Positions 8,630 to 17,072 of a stretch of DNA of 64,000 nucleotides are shown piece by piece. The stretch spans positions 310,001 through 374,000 of the forward strand of contig CAZGJZ010000004.1 in NCBI GenBank assembly GCA_964525935.1, given 5' to 3'. Source of the stretch: UBA2377 sp964525935. Lineage in GTDB: Bacteria > Verrucomicrobiota > Verrucomicrobiia > Opitutales > Opitutaceae. Position numbers and translations under genes: made by a program. How positions within the stretch are numbered: position 1 is the first letter of the stretch; every line of letters begins with the position of its first letter. A model generated the notes under the pieces. The model saw only the letters and a list, made by a program, of their open reading frames with translations, was not told the origin of the DNA and did not search any database.

Positions 8630-10867
8630 TTAGAAGCGGAAGTCGGCGCTGAGGAGGTAGGCGCGCGGGGCGCCGGGATTGAAGCGACCGCCGTTGTTAT
8701 TCAAACTCTGGATGAACTGCTCGTCGAAGAGATTGTTCACGTTGAAGCGGATCGTGACGTTCTTGGAAACCGGGTAGCTCGCGAGGGCGTTGAACAGCCA
8801 GTAACTCGGCGTCTGGCGCGGGACGGTGGGCGCGTTGTTATCGCGGCGGGTGATCTGGTCGGAGTATTGGCCGCCACCGCCGATGATGAGGCCGGAAGCG
8901 AAGCGATAGCTCGTGAAGAGATTGCCGGACCATTTGGGAATGAGCGGGAGCGCGGCGCCGGTCGGGTTGCCGCCGGTGGTGGTGCCGGCGTTGATCTCAC
9001 TGTCGAGGAAGGAAATGCTGCCGAGGACGATCCAGTTGTCGGTGAAGCGACGGGACAGGCCGACTTCGACGCCTTGCACGGTCTGCTTGCCGGCGGGGAT
9101 CGGGCCGAGGAGCGCGTCGGTGAAGACGGTCTTGTCGTTCACGGTCTTGAAGACGGCGGCATTGGTCGAGAGGCGGCCGTTGAAGAAGTCCCACTTCACA
9201 CCGAGCTCGAGGTTGGAGGTTTCCTGCGGGTCGGTGTCGGGGTTGTTCTGGTTGCCGGCGGCACTGGAGAGCGTGAAGTCGGTGCCGGGGGGCGTGAGCG
9301 AAATGGCGTAGGCGGCGTAGATCGAGCCAGCCTGGGCGGGCTTGTAGACGAGACCGGTTTTCCAGCTCACGAGGTTGTGATCCGCATCAACGATGGTCGG
9401 GATGCCGGTGGCGGCGGCGACGCTCTTGTAGTGCGTGCTGTAGCGTTCGGCGCGGAGACTCGCGAGTGCCTGCCACTGTGGGTTGAAGTGGATGGTGTCG
9501 AAAGCATAGACCGCGGCGGTCTTGGTCGATGCGTCGGTGTAAGCGCCGCTGCGGGTCGGCGAGGCGCTGGGTGTGGCATCGGGATTCGGGCTCTGCACCG
9601 GGATGGGCGTCAACGTGGCGGCGGTGAAACCGGGCTGAAAGGCGGTCTCGCGGGTGAACTCCACTCCGCCGCTCAAGTCGTGCTTGATCGCACCCGTGTC
9701 GAGGTGGGTTTGCACGTTGGTTTGATTGGAAATGATGCTCATGTCGCGCTTGTTGGCCTGGCGGGAGCGCGTGAGAAGGCCGGTGGCCGGGACATAGGCC
9801 GTGCTGCTGGTGCCAGGGGCGGTGATCACGGCGTTGCGCTGGTTGGCGCTGTAACGCGTCTGGTTGGTGATCTTCACCTCCGGGCTGAAGTCGTGTTCGA
9901 TGCGGAACATCGCGGCGTCGGCATTCACGACATCGGAGTCGGCGGTGAAGCCGTAGAACGTGCTCCAATCCACCTGCGGCACCGGCACGGGGGAAATGTA
10001 GCCGGGCATCTGCGCGGTGGGCAGGCCGTAGTCGGGGAGATTTTCCTGCTCGGTGTGCTGATAGGCGAGGAACGCGCGGGTGGGGGTGCCAAGGCCAAGC
10101 GCAAGCGACGGCGCGATGGACCAGCTTTGGTTGTTCGCGTCGTTGCGGCCGACGGCGTCGCTGTCCTGCCAGAGGGCGTTGACGCGAATGGCGGTGCCGG
10201 CGACGGGGGCGTTGTCGACGGGTTGATTGATATCGAGCGTCGTGCGTTTGCGACTGCCCGAGGTGGCGTCGTCGAGGCCATAGCTGACGGTGCCGGCGGT
10301 GAACTGCTCAAGACGCGGAACCTTGGTGGCGACATTGACATAACCCGAGGCGCCGCCGCGACCGATGTCGGTGCCGGCCGGGCCCTTGGCGACCTCGACC
10401 TGTTCGAGATTGAACACGTCGCGGCTGTAAGCGCCGACATCGCGCACGCCATCAACGAAAATGTTATTCGTGGAATCGAAGCCACGGATATAGAATGAGT
10501 CGCCGGCCGTGCCGCTGGCGCCGCCGCCTTCGCCGGCGGCAAAGGTGATGCCCGAGGTATTGCGCAGCACCTCGCTCAGGTTGGTGGCACCCTGTTGGAG
10601 AAAAATTTCACTCGGAACGACGACGATGGTCTGCGGCGTGTCGCGGAGCGGCTGGGTGAACTTCGGGGAGGCGAGGGACTTTTCCTTTTCCGTGGTCACT
10701 TCGACTTCAGGGAGCTTGGTCGTGCCTGCATCGGCGGCATCGTCCAAGGCGAGATTGTCGGCATGAGCCGTGTGGGCGGCTCCGCTGGCCATGATGATGG
10801 CAGTCAACGCGGCGATGCCTCGCTGAAATGAGTCTTTTGGGGCGGAGTTGGCTTGGTGCTTTTTCAC
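8630..10867 (-). CDS. TonB-dependent siderophore receptor
   Basis: A 745-residue outer-membrane receptor with a signal peptide (cleavage near HTAHA, residue 36), a plug domain (RDTPQTIVVVPSEI; FYIRGFDSTNNIFVDGVRD; VEVAKGPAGTDIGRGGASG) and a long beta-barrel ending in aromatic Phe (ADFRF). The plug pattern is that of the siderophore-receptor subfamily (FhuE/Fiu-like). Energy would come from TonB-ExbBD, which is not in the window. First gene of the iron operon with the PiuC-like, PepSY and TPR genes. Two Fur-box-like palindromes lie directly upstream. Confidence 0.94.
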   Translation of the reverse strand: MKKHQANSAPKDSFQRGIAALTAIIMASGAAHTAHADNLALDDAADAGTTKLPEVEVTTEKEKSLASPKFTQPLRDTPQTIVVVPSEIFLQQGATNLSEVLRNTSGITFAAGEGGGASGTAGDSFYIRGFDSTNNIFVDGVRDVGAYSRDVFNLEQVEVAKGPAGTDIGRGGASGYVNVATKVPRLEQFTAGTVSYGLDDATSGSRKRTTLDINQPVDNAPVAGTAIRVNALWQDSDAVGRNDANNQSWSIAPSLALGLGTPTRAFLAYQHTEQENLPDYGLPTAQMPGYISPVPVPQVDWSTFYGFTADSDVVNADAAMFRIEHDFSPEVKITNQTRYSANQRNAVITAPGTSSTAYVPATGLLTRSRQANKRDMSIISNQTNVQTHLDTGAIKHDLSGGVEFTRETAFQPGFTAATLTPIPVQSPNPDATPSASPTRSGAYTDASTKTAAVYAFDTIHFNPQWQALASLRAERYSTHYKSVAAATGIPTIVDADHNLVSWKTGLVYKPAQAGSIYAAYAISLTPPGTDFTLSSAAGNQNNPDTDPQETSNLELGVKWDFFNGRLSTNAAVFKTVNDKTVFTDALLGPIPAGKQTVQGVEVGLSRRFTDNWIVLGSISFLDSEINAGTTTGGNPTGAALPLIPKWSGNLFTSYRFASGLIIGGGGQYSDQITRRDNNAPTVPRQTPSYWLFNALASYPVSKNVTIRFNVNNLFDEQFIQSLNNNGGRFNPGAPRAYLLSADFRF

Positions 10868-10907
10868 GGAAGAGAAATTGGAGAGAGGAAGGATTGCTGG
10901 GCTAATG

Positions 10908-10922
10908 TGAGAACAGGTCTCA
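10908..10922 (-). promoter_or_regulatory. Candidate Fur box 1 upstream of the TonB receptor
   Basis: The 15-mer TGAGAACAGGTCTCA has the 7-1-7 layout of Fur operators (TGAGAAT-N-ATTCTCA variant), with TGAG/CTCA ends spaced by 7 nt. It lies 41 bp upstream of the receptor start. Its inner bases are only partly symmetric. Confidence 0.5.
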
Positions 10923-10958
10923 GTAGCTCAAAAACAAAAGACTCCGTCAACTTCTTTT

Positions 10959-10973
10959 TGAGAAAAATACTCA
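10959..10973 (-). promoter_or_regulatory. Candidate Fur box 2 upstream of the TonB receptor
   Basis: The 15-mer TGAGAAAAATACTCA again has TGAG and CTCA spaced by 7 nt, with an AT-rich core, and is the better match to a Fur box. An overlapping TTGAGA...TCTCAA pair (10958-10980) extends the symmetry. It sits between the receptor and the divergent aroB, so iron could affect both. Confidence 0.6.
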
Positions 10974-11028
10974 GTCTCAATAAAGATGCCAGTTGACGTT
11001 GCTGAATGCCAAAGTGTTAACTCAGGTT

Positions 11029-12114
11029 ATGGCCGCGACATTAACCGTAAATCTCAGTGAGCGTAGTTACGCTATCCTGTTTGCCGCGGAGTTGATTACG
11101 GAGATTCAGGTCACGGTGAAGACGCTGCGCGATAGCGGGCGAAAAGTCGTCGTGTTGACGGACCGTAACCTTGCCAGTCAGCAGGGCGCGGCGCTGGCGG
11201 CGATGTTTGGTGAGGCGCCGCAATGTGTGGTCGAGGCGGGCGAGACTTCAAAGTCGGTCGCGAGCTTTGGCCGCGTGTTGGAGTTTCTTGCCGAGCAACG
11301 CGTGGATCGCGGCGGCGTGCTCTTCGCCGTCGGCGGCGGGGTGATCGGCGACCTCGGCGGATTCGCCGCGGCGTCTTACCTGCGGGGCATCGAGTTTTAC
11401 CAGGTGCCGACGACGCTGCTCGCGATGGTCGACAGCTCCGTCGGTGGCAAAACCGGGATCAACCTCGTGGCGGGAAAAAATCTCGCGGGCGCGTTTTACC
11501 AGCCCAAGGGCGTATTCATTGCGACCGGGCTGTTGCGCACACTGCCGCCCCGGGAATTTGCCGCCGGCATGGCCGAGGTGATCAAATACGGATTGCTCGG
11601 TGACGCGGCGCTGTTTGCCCAGCTCGAGAAAAAGCCGCTCACGCTGGGCAGCGCGGAACTGGCCGAGGTCATTCGCCGCTGCTGTGCAATCAAGGCTGGC
11701 ATCGTCGAGGCCGATGAACGCGAACTCGCGAAGGAAGGCGGCCGCGCACTGCTGAATCTCGGGCACACGTTCGGCCATGCGATCGAGCAGGTCGCAGGCT
11801 ACGGGCACTATCTGCACGGCGAGGCGGTGGCGATCGGCCTCGCGGCGGCGGCGCGGCTCTCGCGGAAACTGGGATTTACCACCGACGCCGATACCGTGCG
11901 CATCGAGGCGGTGTTGAAGGCGCATGCGCTGCCGGTGCGGCTGGCCGCGCCGTTGCCGCTGACGGCGTTGATGGCGGCGGTCGCGCGCGACAAAAAAGTG
12001 CGCGCCGGATTGCCGCGTTTCGTGGTTCTGAAGCAAACGGGCGAGGCCGCGACGCACGACGGCGTGACGACGGCGCTGGCCGAGGCGTGTTTCCGCGAAG
12101 TGGGCGCGGCGTAG
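11029..12114 (+). CDS. aroB: 3-dehydroquinate synthase
   Basis: Converts DAHP to 3-dehydroquinate, second step of the shikimate pathway, using NAD and a divalent metal. The 361 residues carry the NAD-binding GGGVIGDLGGFAA, DSSVGGKTGIN, EVIKYGLLGD (metal Glu), NLGHTFGHAIE and HGEAVAIG (metal His residues). I chose the ATG at 11029 (MAATLTVNL) over the TTG at 10993, because the family starts its first strand here and the TTG start would place coding sequence against the Fur-like box. No other aro genes are adjacent. Confidence 0.95.
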   Translation: MAATLTVNLSERSYAILFAAELITEIQVTVKTLRDSGRKVVVLTDRNLASQQGAALAAMFGEAPQCVVEAGETSKSVASFGRVLEFLAEQRVDRGGVLFAVGGGVIGDLGGFAAASYLRGIEFYQVPTTLLAMVDSSVGGKTGINLVAGKNLAGAFYQPKGVFIATGLLRTLPPREFAAGMAEVIKYGLLGDAALFAQLEKKPLTLGSAELAEVIRRCCAIKAGIVEADERELAKEGGRALLNLGHTFGHAIEQVAGYGHYLHGEAVAIGLAAAARLSRKLGFTTDADTVRIEAVLKAHALPVRLAAPLPLTALMAAVARDKKVRAGLPRFVVLKQTGEAATHDGVTTALAEACFREVGAA

Positions 12115-12115
12115 A

Positions 12116-12207
12116 TTTCGATTTTAGATTCGGGGTTTTTGGTTTATCAATTCCTGCGAGGTTCTCCGCCCAATCGAAATTCGAGAATCCAAAATCAAAA
12201 ATCCACC
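12116..12207. repeat. GATTTTCGATTTT-type inverted repeat module
   Basis: The 94-bp gap between aroB and the next gene consists almost entirely of two arms of GATTT-CGATTTT-GATTC words in opposite orientation (about 12116-12145 and 12173-12206) around a short GC-rich centre. Confidence 0.75.
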
Positions 12208-12208
12208 C

Positions 12209-12841
12209 ATGGCCGCCATCGACGAAGGGATTGTGCGCGAGTATTTCGAGCAAAACGGATTTCTCGTCCGCCAGTTGCGCAAATACCAGGTGCAGGCCCG
12301 CCGCAAGACGAGCGCCGAGGAGGTGGACCTGCTCGTGTTCAACCCGGCCTGGCAGGCGGGCGCGCGCAAACCGGATTTCTTTCTCTTCTCGACCGAGCTG
12401 CCGTTCATCCAGAAGGCGGTGGTCGCGGTGAAGGGCTGGCACACGGGCGTGTTTACGCCGAACATGCTGAAGAGCAGCCCGGAAATCTTCGGGTTTCTCG
12501 AGGAGACCGTGTTGAAGAACGTCACACGGCTCTTCCAATCGCCGACGCCCGGCGAAGGCGATGTCACGAAGATTCTCGTGCTGCCGAGTCTGCCGACGGC
12601 CGAGCCGTTTCGCTCGCAGAGCGTGGCGCTGCTCAAGGAGCGCGGTGTCGATGCGATCATTTCCTTCCGCTCGATGCTGCTCGACCTGCTCGACAAGATT
12701 GAGGTCAACCAGAACTACACGAAGAGCGACACGCTGCAGGTGATGCGGCTCATGAAGAATTACGACCTGCTGAAGGAAACGCAGCTCGATATGTTTCCCG
12801 AACGACCGGGTGGCGGCGCGACCCGGCGGGCGAAAGGCTGA
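12209..12841 (+). CDS. Conserved hypothetical protein, possibly nuclease-fold
   Basis: A 210-residue soluble protein I do not recognise. It starts with a helix (IDEGIVREYFEQNGFLVRQLRKYQ), then EEVDLLVFNP and AVVAVKGWHTG, which recalls the E...D...x-V-K spacing of PD-(D/E)XK nuclease-like folds, but the canonical (D/E)-x-K is not clean (V-A-V-K-G). The second half (ILVLPSLPTAEPFRSQSVALLKERGVDAIISFRSML) looks like an alpha/beta segment. It lies 20 bp before lpxA on the same strand and is probably co-transcribed with it. Function unknown. Confidence 0.7.
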   Translation: MAAIDEGIVREYFEQNGFLVRQLRKYQVQARRKTSAEEVDLLVFNPAWQAGARKPDFFLFSTELPFIQKAVVAVKGWHTGVFTPNMLKSSPEIFGFLEETVLKNVTRLFQSPTPGEGDVTKILVLPSLPTAEPFRSQSVALLKERGVDAIISFRSMLLDLLDKIEVNQNYTKSDTLQVMRLMKNYDLLKETQLDMFPERPGGGATRRAKG

Positions 12842-12860
12842 GTTTATTTTTAAAAAAATC

Positions 12861-13616
12861 ATGGCGACGACAATACATCCGACGGCAGTGGTGGAACCGG
12901 GCGCACAGCTCGGAGCGGATTGCGAGATCCAGGCCTACGCCGTCGTCACGAAGCATTGCGTGTTCGGCGACCGCGTCGTCGTGCACCCGTTCGCCGTGAT
13001 CGGTGGCGATCCGCAGTATCTGAAGTTTGATCGCGCGACCGCGGCGGGCGTGCGGGTGGGTGCGGGCACGGTCATTCGCGAACATGTGACGATCAACCGT
13101 TCGATCCACGCGGGCAAAAACACCGTGGTGGGTGAAAATTGTTTTCTGATGGCGGCGAGCCACGTCGCGCACGACTGCGAAGTCGGCAGCAACGTCGTCT
13201 TCGCCAATGCGGCGCTGCTCGCGGGTCACGTGAGCGTGGGTGACCATACGTTCCTCGGCGGAGCGTCAGCGGTGCACCAGTTTTGTCGCATCGGCGAGGG
13301 CGTGATGGTGGCGGGTCACGCTTCGATCACGCGCGATGTGCCGCACTTCGTGATGGTGGCGGAGCGCGATGACGTCATTGGGTTCAACGTGGTGGGATTG
13401 AAGCGTCGTGGTTTCAGCCGCGCGGCGATCAGTGAGCTGAAGACGGCCTTCGAGAAAGTGTATTTTACCCCGGGCAACATTCGCGAAGTCGCGGCGGGAT
13501 TATTGGCGTCGGGCGCTTTTGCCGAAGCGGAAGTGCGGCGGTTTCTGGAGTTTTTCTCAGGCGGCAAGCGCAGCTTTGCGCGGGCGCGGCGCGGAAAAGT
13601 GGAAGCAGAGGAATAA
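12861..13616 (+). CDS. lpxA: UDP-N-acetylglucosamine acyltransferase
   Basis: First enzyme of lipid A synthesis; transfers 3-hydroxyacyl from ACP to UDP-GlcNAc in the cytoplasm. The protein (251 residues) is a left-handed beta-helix of hexapeptide repeats (IHPTAVVEPGAQLG, VIREHVTINRSIH), with the catalytic His in SHVAHDCEVG and the family's GFNVVGLKRRGFSRAAI before the C-terminal helices. The in-frame start at 12810 would add 17 non-family residues, so the ATG at 12861 was chosen. Confirms a lipopolysaccharide-type outer membrane. No lpxD or fabZ is adjacent. Confidence 0.94.
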   Translation: MATTIHPTAVVEPGAQLGADCEIQAYAVVTKHCVFGDRVVVHPFAVIGGDPQYLKFDRATAAGVRVGAGTVIREHVTINRSIHAGKNTVVGENCFLMAASHVAHDCEVGSNVVFANAALLAGHVSVGDHTFLGGASAVHQFCRIGEGVMVAGHASITRDVPHFVMVAERDDVIGFNVVGLKRRGFSRAAISELKTAFEKVYFTPGNIREVAAGLLASGAFAEAEVRRFLEFFSGGKRSFARARRGKVEAEE

Positions 13617-13627
13617 CCCGAACCGAT

Positions 13628-13759
13628 TTAACCGCAAAGCACGCCAAGAGCGCGGAGACCGCGTCTGTGTTTTTTGCGCCTACGTGCTTTTTGCAGTTAA
13701 ATGAGATGCTATCCGGCTGGAGGATTTCTTTTGCGCCTACTGCGCCTTTTTGCGGCCAT
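13628..13759. repeat. CGCAAAG-type inverted repeat module
   Basis: The lpxA-pdxA gap carries TTAACCGCAAAGCACGCC (13628-13645) and an imperfect complement (13676-13700), then another TTTTGCGCC-type arm (about 13731-13759). Confidence 0.7.
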
Positions 13760-13765
13760 TGAGGC

Positions 13766-14689
13766 ATGAGCGCCAACCTTGCCCTTACTTGTGGTGATCC
13801 GGCCGGCATCGGGCCGGAGATCATCGCGGCGTGGTTGGCGGCGCACCCGGCCGAGAGCGCGGGCGTGACGGTGATTGGGCCGGCGCGTTGGCTCGAGACG
13901 CTGAACACCGCAGCGCAGAAAATTGCGGTCGGCACCGAGGAGTTTGTAGCGGTGCCCGGACGGCCGTCAGGCGAGGGCGCACTGGTGGCGTGGGCGGCGA
14001 TGGAGCGCGCGGCGCAGGGCTGCAAGGCGGGTGAGTTCGCCGGGGTCGTCACCGGACCGGTGAGCAAGGCGGAGCTGGCGAAGATCGGTTATGCGTTTCC
14101 GGGGCAGACGGAATTTTTTGCGGCGCGCTGGGGCGGCGAGCCGGTGATGGCGTTTTGCGGGGGACGGTTGCGTGTCGTGCTCGCGACGTGGCATGTGCCG
14201 CTCGTCGAAGTGCCGCAGCGGCTGGGGCCGCAGCTGCTGCACCGCACGGTGGCGGCGGCCGATACGCTGGCGCGGGCCGAGGGCGTGGCGCGACCGCGGA
14301 TCGGCGTATGCGGGCTGAATCCGCATGCGGGCGAGGGCGGGATTCTCGGCGTGGAGGAACGCGATTTGATCAATCCGGCGCTGACCCGGCTGCGGGGAGA
14401 GTTTCCGGGGCTGTCGCAGTGCGAGCCGGGAGACACGCTGTTTGCGCGCGCACTGCGCGGGGAATTTGATGTCGTGGTGGCGCTATACCATGACCAAGGG
14501 CTCGCGCCGCTGAAGGTGGTGGATTTTGACGAGGCGGTGAACGTCACGCTCGGCCTGCCGTTTGTGCGGACGAGTCCGGACCATGGCACAGCCTTCGGGA
14601 TTGCGGGGCAGGGGAAGGCCAGCCCGCGCAGTTTTGCCAACGCGGTGAGTGTGGCGCGGCGCTTGCTTCGCGCGCGAACCGGGCAATAG
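13766..14689 (+). CDS. pdxA: 4-hydroxythreonine-4-phosphate dehydrogenase
   Basis: NAD-dependent oxidation of 4-phosphohydroxy-L-threonine in de novo pyridoxal phosphate synthesis. The 307-residue protein has the family's start (LALTCGDPAGIGPEI), VTGPVSKAEL, metal-binding histidines in LLHRTV, ALYHDQGLAPLK and SPDHGTAFG, and CGLNPHAGEGG. The next gene starts 8 bp after its stop. No pdxJ nearby. Confidence 0.95.
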   Translation: MSANLALTCGDPAGIGPEIIAAWLAAHPAESAGVTVIGPARWLETLNTAAQKIAVGTEEFVAVPGRPSGEGALVAWAAMERAAQGCKAGEFAGVVTGPVSKAELAKIGYAFPGQTEFFAARWGGEPVMAFCGGRLRVVLATWHVPLVEVPQRLGPQLLHRTVAAADTLARAEGVARPRIGVCGLNPHAGEGGILGVEERDLINPALTRLRGEFPGLSQCEPGDTLFARALRGEFDVVVALYHDQGLAPLKVVDFDEAVNVTLGLPFVRTSPDHGTAFGIAGQGKASPRSFANAVSVARRLLRARTGQ

Positions 14690-14697
14690 TCAACGCG

Positions 14698-15111
14698 ATG
14701 TCCGCTCACGCACCGACCGTTTCCACGCCCGCCGCCGTTCCCGGCCCGGGCGGCGCCTTGCCCGAGGGGGTGCGCGAGGGGAATGAAAACCTGGTGCGCC
14801 TGACCGAGGCGGCGGGGCGCAAGGTCATGACGCTGATTGCGCGCGAGAAGCAGGGCGATTTTCTCCGGATCGCCATCACGGGCGGCGGCTGTAACGGGCT
14901 CAGCTACAAGCTGAAGTTCACGCCGGAAGCGCGGCGGGGTGACATTCTGGTGCGTTCGGCGGCGATCCCGGTGCTGGTGGACGGCAAGACGGCGCTCTAC
15001 CTGAAAGGCACGCAACTGGACTATTCGGACAAGCTGATCGCGGGCGGCTTCAAATTTTCCAACCCGAACGCCAAAGCCAGCTGCTCGTGCGGCGAAAGTT
15101 TCAGCGTCTGA
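14698..15111 (+). CDS. A-type iron-sulfur carrier (IscA/ErpA/HesB family)
   Basis: The 137-residue protein carries the three cluster-binding cysteines of the family: one in GGGCNGLSYKL and two in SCSCGESF at the C-terminus. It has about 35 extra residues at the N-terminus, Pro/Ala-rich, before the family core (VRLTEAAGRKVMTL). It should pass Fe-S clusters to apo-enzymes; the suf genes 9-13 kb away are its likely source. It is tightly linked to pdxA. ErpA versus IscA cannot be decided by eye. Confidence 0.93.
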   Translation: MSAHAPTVSTPAAVPGPGGALPEGVREGNENLVRLTEAAGRKVMTLIAREKQGDFLRIAITGGGCNGLSYKLKFTPEARRGDILVRSAAIPVLVDGKTALYLKGTQLDYSDKLIAGGFKFSNPNAKASCSCGESFSV

Positions 15112-15205
15112 GGGATTCCCCGGGCTGGGTGCGAATTAGATATTGTCATCCCCGCCGTTAGCCCCGAGATACATCCCGACCTAGTCACCAGTCCCAACCT
15201 TATTG

Positions 15206-15871
15206 ATGGCCAACTCGTTTCCTTCCGCCGGCGGCAGCCGCCCCGGCAATTACCAGCGTCGCGTTAACAACGACCCGTTCGCGAACATCCGTCGCAATCA
15301 CCGCATCAAGACCCCGCAGGTGCGGGTGATTTCCCCCGAAGGCAAGCAACTCGGTGTCCTCGACACCGCCAAGGCCATCAACCTCGCGCTCGAAGTCGGG
15401 CTCGACCTCGTCGAGGTCGCCCCGAATGCGACGCCGCCGGTGTGCCGCATCATGGATTTCGGCAAATACGTTTACGAGGAGCAGAAGAAGCACTCGCACG
15501 TGAAATCCACCGCGAGCAAGATCAAGGAAATCGAATTTACCGCGCGTATCGCCGACGGCGATTTCTTCACCAAGCTGCGCCACGCCGAGGAATTCCTGGG
15601 GCACGGCAACAAGGTGAAGATGCGCCTCAAGTTCCGCGGCCGCGAAATGGCGCACACCGAGATCGGCTTTGCCGTGATGAAGCGCGCCGTCAGCGAGCTG
15701 GAGGGCATGGGCCATCCTGATTCCGATCCGAAGCTGATCGGCCGCAACATCAACGTCATGTTGACGCCTTTGCCGACGAACAAGCGCAAGCCCAAGTTCC
15801 ACACCGAAGCGACCGAAGACACCGGCGATAACGAGGAAACCGAGAACGAGGCTCCTGCCGCGGAGACCTGA
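15206..15871 (+). CDS. infC: Translation initiation factor IF-3
   Basis: Binds the 30S subunit and checks start-codon pairing. Family blocks: PQVRVISPEGKQLGVL, AINLALEVGLDLVEVAPNATPPVCRIMDFGKY, then KEIEFTARIADGDFFTKLRHAEEFL and the C-terminal domain to NVMLTPLP. The protein (221 residues) has about 30 extra N-terminal residues and an acidic C-terminal tail rich in Glu and Thr. The ATG at 15206 is preceded by TTG, which could also be read. The rare AUU start known in other infC genes is not used in this frame. The usual rpmI-rplT genes do not follow. Confidence 0.95.
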   Translation: MANSFPSAGGSRPGNYQRRVNNDPFANIRRNHRIKTPQVRVISPEGKQLGVLDTAKAINLALEVGLDLVEVAPNATPPVCRIMDFGKYVYEEQKKHSHVKSTASKIKEIEFTARIADGDFFTKLRHAEEFLGHGNKVKMRLKFRGREMAHTEIGFAVMKRAVSELEGMGHPDSDPKLIGRNINVMLTPLPTNKRKPKFHTEATEDTGDNEETENEAPAAET

Positions 15872-15881
15872 GGATTTTTCA

Positions 15882-16973
15882 GTGCGCCAGCTCCTTGTGA
15901 GGCTTGTTGCCCTTGGCGCACTGGGGGCGGGATTGCATTTCGCGACGTTGCCGAGCCTGGTGGCCGCCACGCGCACAAATCCTTCGCGGCCTGCGGCGAC
16001 GGTGCGCATCGGTGGCATCGAGTATGTCGATGCGATGACTTTGGGCGCGCGCCTGGGGCTGAAGGGCGAACTGACCAATGCCGGCCGCAACCTCACCCTG
16101 AAGAGCAAGTGGACGACCCTGGCGCTCGAAGCCGACACGCGTGAATGTGCCGTCAACGGCCTGCGCGTTTTCCTCGGCGAAGCGGCGCGCGATTATAAAG
16201 GCGGGATCTATTTAAGCCGGATCGACGCCGAGCGGTTCATTGGTCCGATGATTTTACCCGGCCTGGGTCAAACTCGCGTGCCTCCGCTGCGCACGATCAT
16301 GATCGATCCGGGTCACGGCGGCATCGACCCCGGCATGCAGAATCTGAAGCAGAAGCTGAACGAAAAGACCCTCGCCCTCGATACGTCGTTCCGGCTGAAA
16401 AAACTGCTCGAAGCGCAAGGCTACAAGGTGCTCCTCACGCGTAGCGACGACCGCCACCTTTCCAAGAACAAGAAGGAGGACCTCCAAAAACGCGCGGAGC
16501 TCACCGAACGGGCCCGGGCGGACCTGTTCATTAGCATTCATTTCAACTCCGTGGCCAGCAAGGCCGACACCGTGACCGGTGTGGAAACGTTTACGATGAC
16601 GCCGCGGTATCAGTATTCCACGGGCGACACGACGGACGACCGCGACGATGACGAGGTGAAGCAGGACAATCCCGGCAACAAACACGACGCCTGGAACTCG
16701 CTGCTCGCCTATGGCCTGCATCGTGAATTGCTTGGCAACCTTGAGGCTTCCGATCGCGGGCTGAAGCACGCGCGCTTTGCCGTGCTGCGGCTCGCGCCCT
16801 GCCCGGCGGTGCTCGTCGAGTCGGGTTATCTTTCGCACGACGCCGAGGCCAAAAAGATCGCGACGCCGGCCTACCGGCAGAAGATTGCGGATGCGATCGC
16901 GGACGGAGTGCGGTTTTATGCGAACGCCCTCGAAGGCGTGCGCCGGCAACGCGCGGCGGAGGCGAAGAAATGA
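15882..16973 (+). CDS. N-acetylmuramoyl-L-alanine amidase (Amidase_3, AmiC-like)
   Basis: Cleaves the bond between MurNAc and the stem peptide in the periplasm. A GTG start gives a signal-like hydrophobic N-terminus, an AMIN-like or copper-amine-oxidase-like domain (about residues 40-125), and the zinc amidase domain: IMIDPGHGGIDPG (Zn His), a zinc Glu further on, FISIHFNS (Zn His) and VLVESGYLS with the catalytic Glu. The spacer TRSDDRHLSKNKKEDLQKRAELT is the usual helix. It starts 10 bp after infC and probably shares its transcript. Confidence 0.92.
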   Translation: MRQLLVRLVALGALGAGLHFATLPSLVAATRTNPSRPAATVRIGGIEYVDAMTLGARLGLKGELTNAGRNLTLKSKWTTLALEADTRECAVNGLRVFLGEAARDYKGGIYLSRIDAERFIGPMILPGLGQTRVPPLRTIMIDPGHGGIDPGMQNLKQKLNEKTLALDTSFRLKKLLEAQGYKVLLTRSDDRHLSKNKKEDLQKRAELTERARADLFISIHFNSVASKADTVTGVETFTMTPRYQYSTGDTTDDRDDDEVKQDNPGNKHDAWNSLLAYGLHRELLGNLEASDRGLKHARFAVLRLAPCPAVLVESGYLSHDAEAKKIATPAYRQKIADAIADGVRFYANALEGVRRQRAAEAKK

Positions 16974-17024
16974 CGACGTCGCGCTTGGCTGAAAACCATG
17001 CCCATGGAATGGGCTTGAAGTAGG

Positions 17025-17042
17025 GCGGGTCTGAGACCCCGC
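17025..17042. repeat. Small GGGTC/GACCC hairpin
   Basis: A short GC stem (GCGGGTCT with AGACCCCGC) in the gap after the amidase. It resembles hairpins at 20780-20801 and 60363-60383. It may be part of a short dispersed element or a weak terminator; no T-tract follows. Confidence 0.45.
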
Positions 17043-17072
17043 TCTGTCTCGACCGAGTTTTCCTTTCCCATT

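Noticed and set aside
8867..10498. 543-residue frame opposite the TonB receptor
   Set aside because: Antisense shadow of an intact receptor gene.
12810..12860. Longer N-terminus for lpxA
   Set aside because: Adds 17 residues with no family match and overlaps the previous gene; the ATG at 12861 starts the hexapeptide core.
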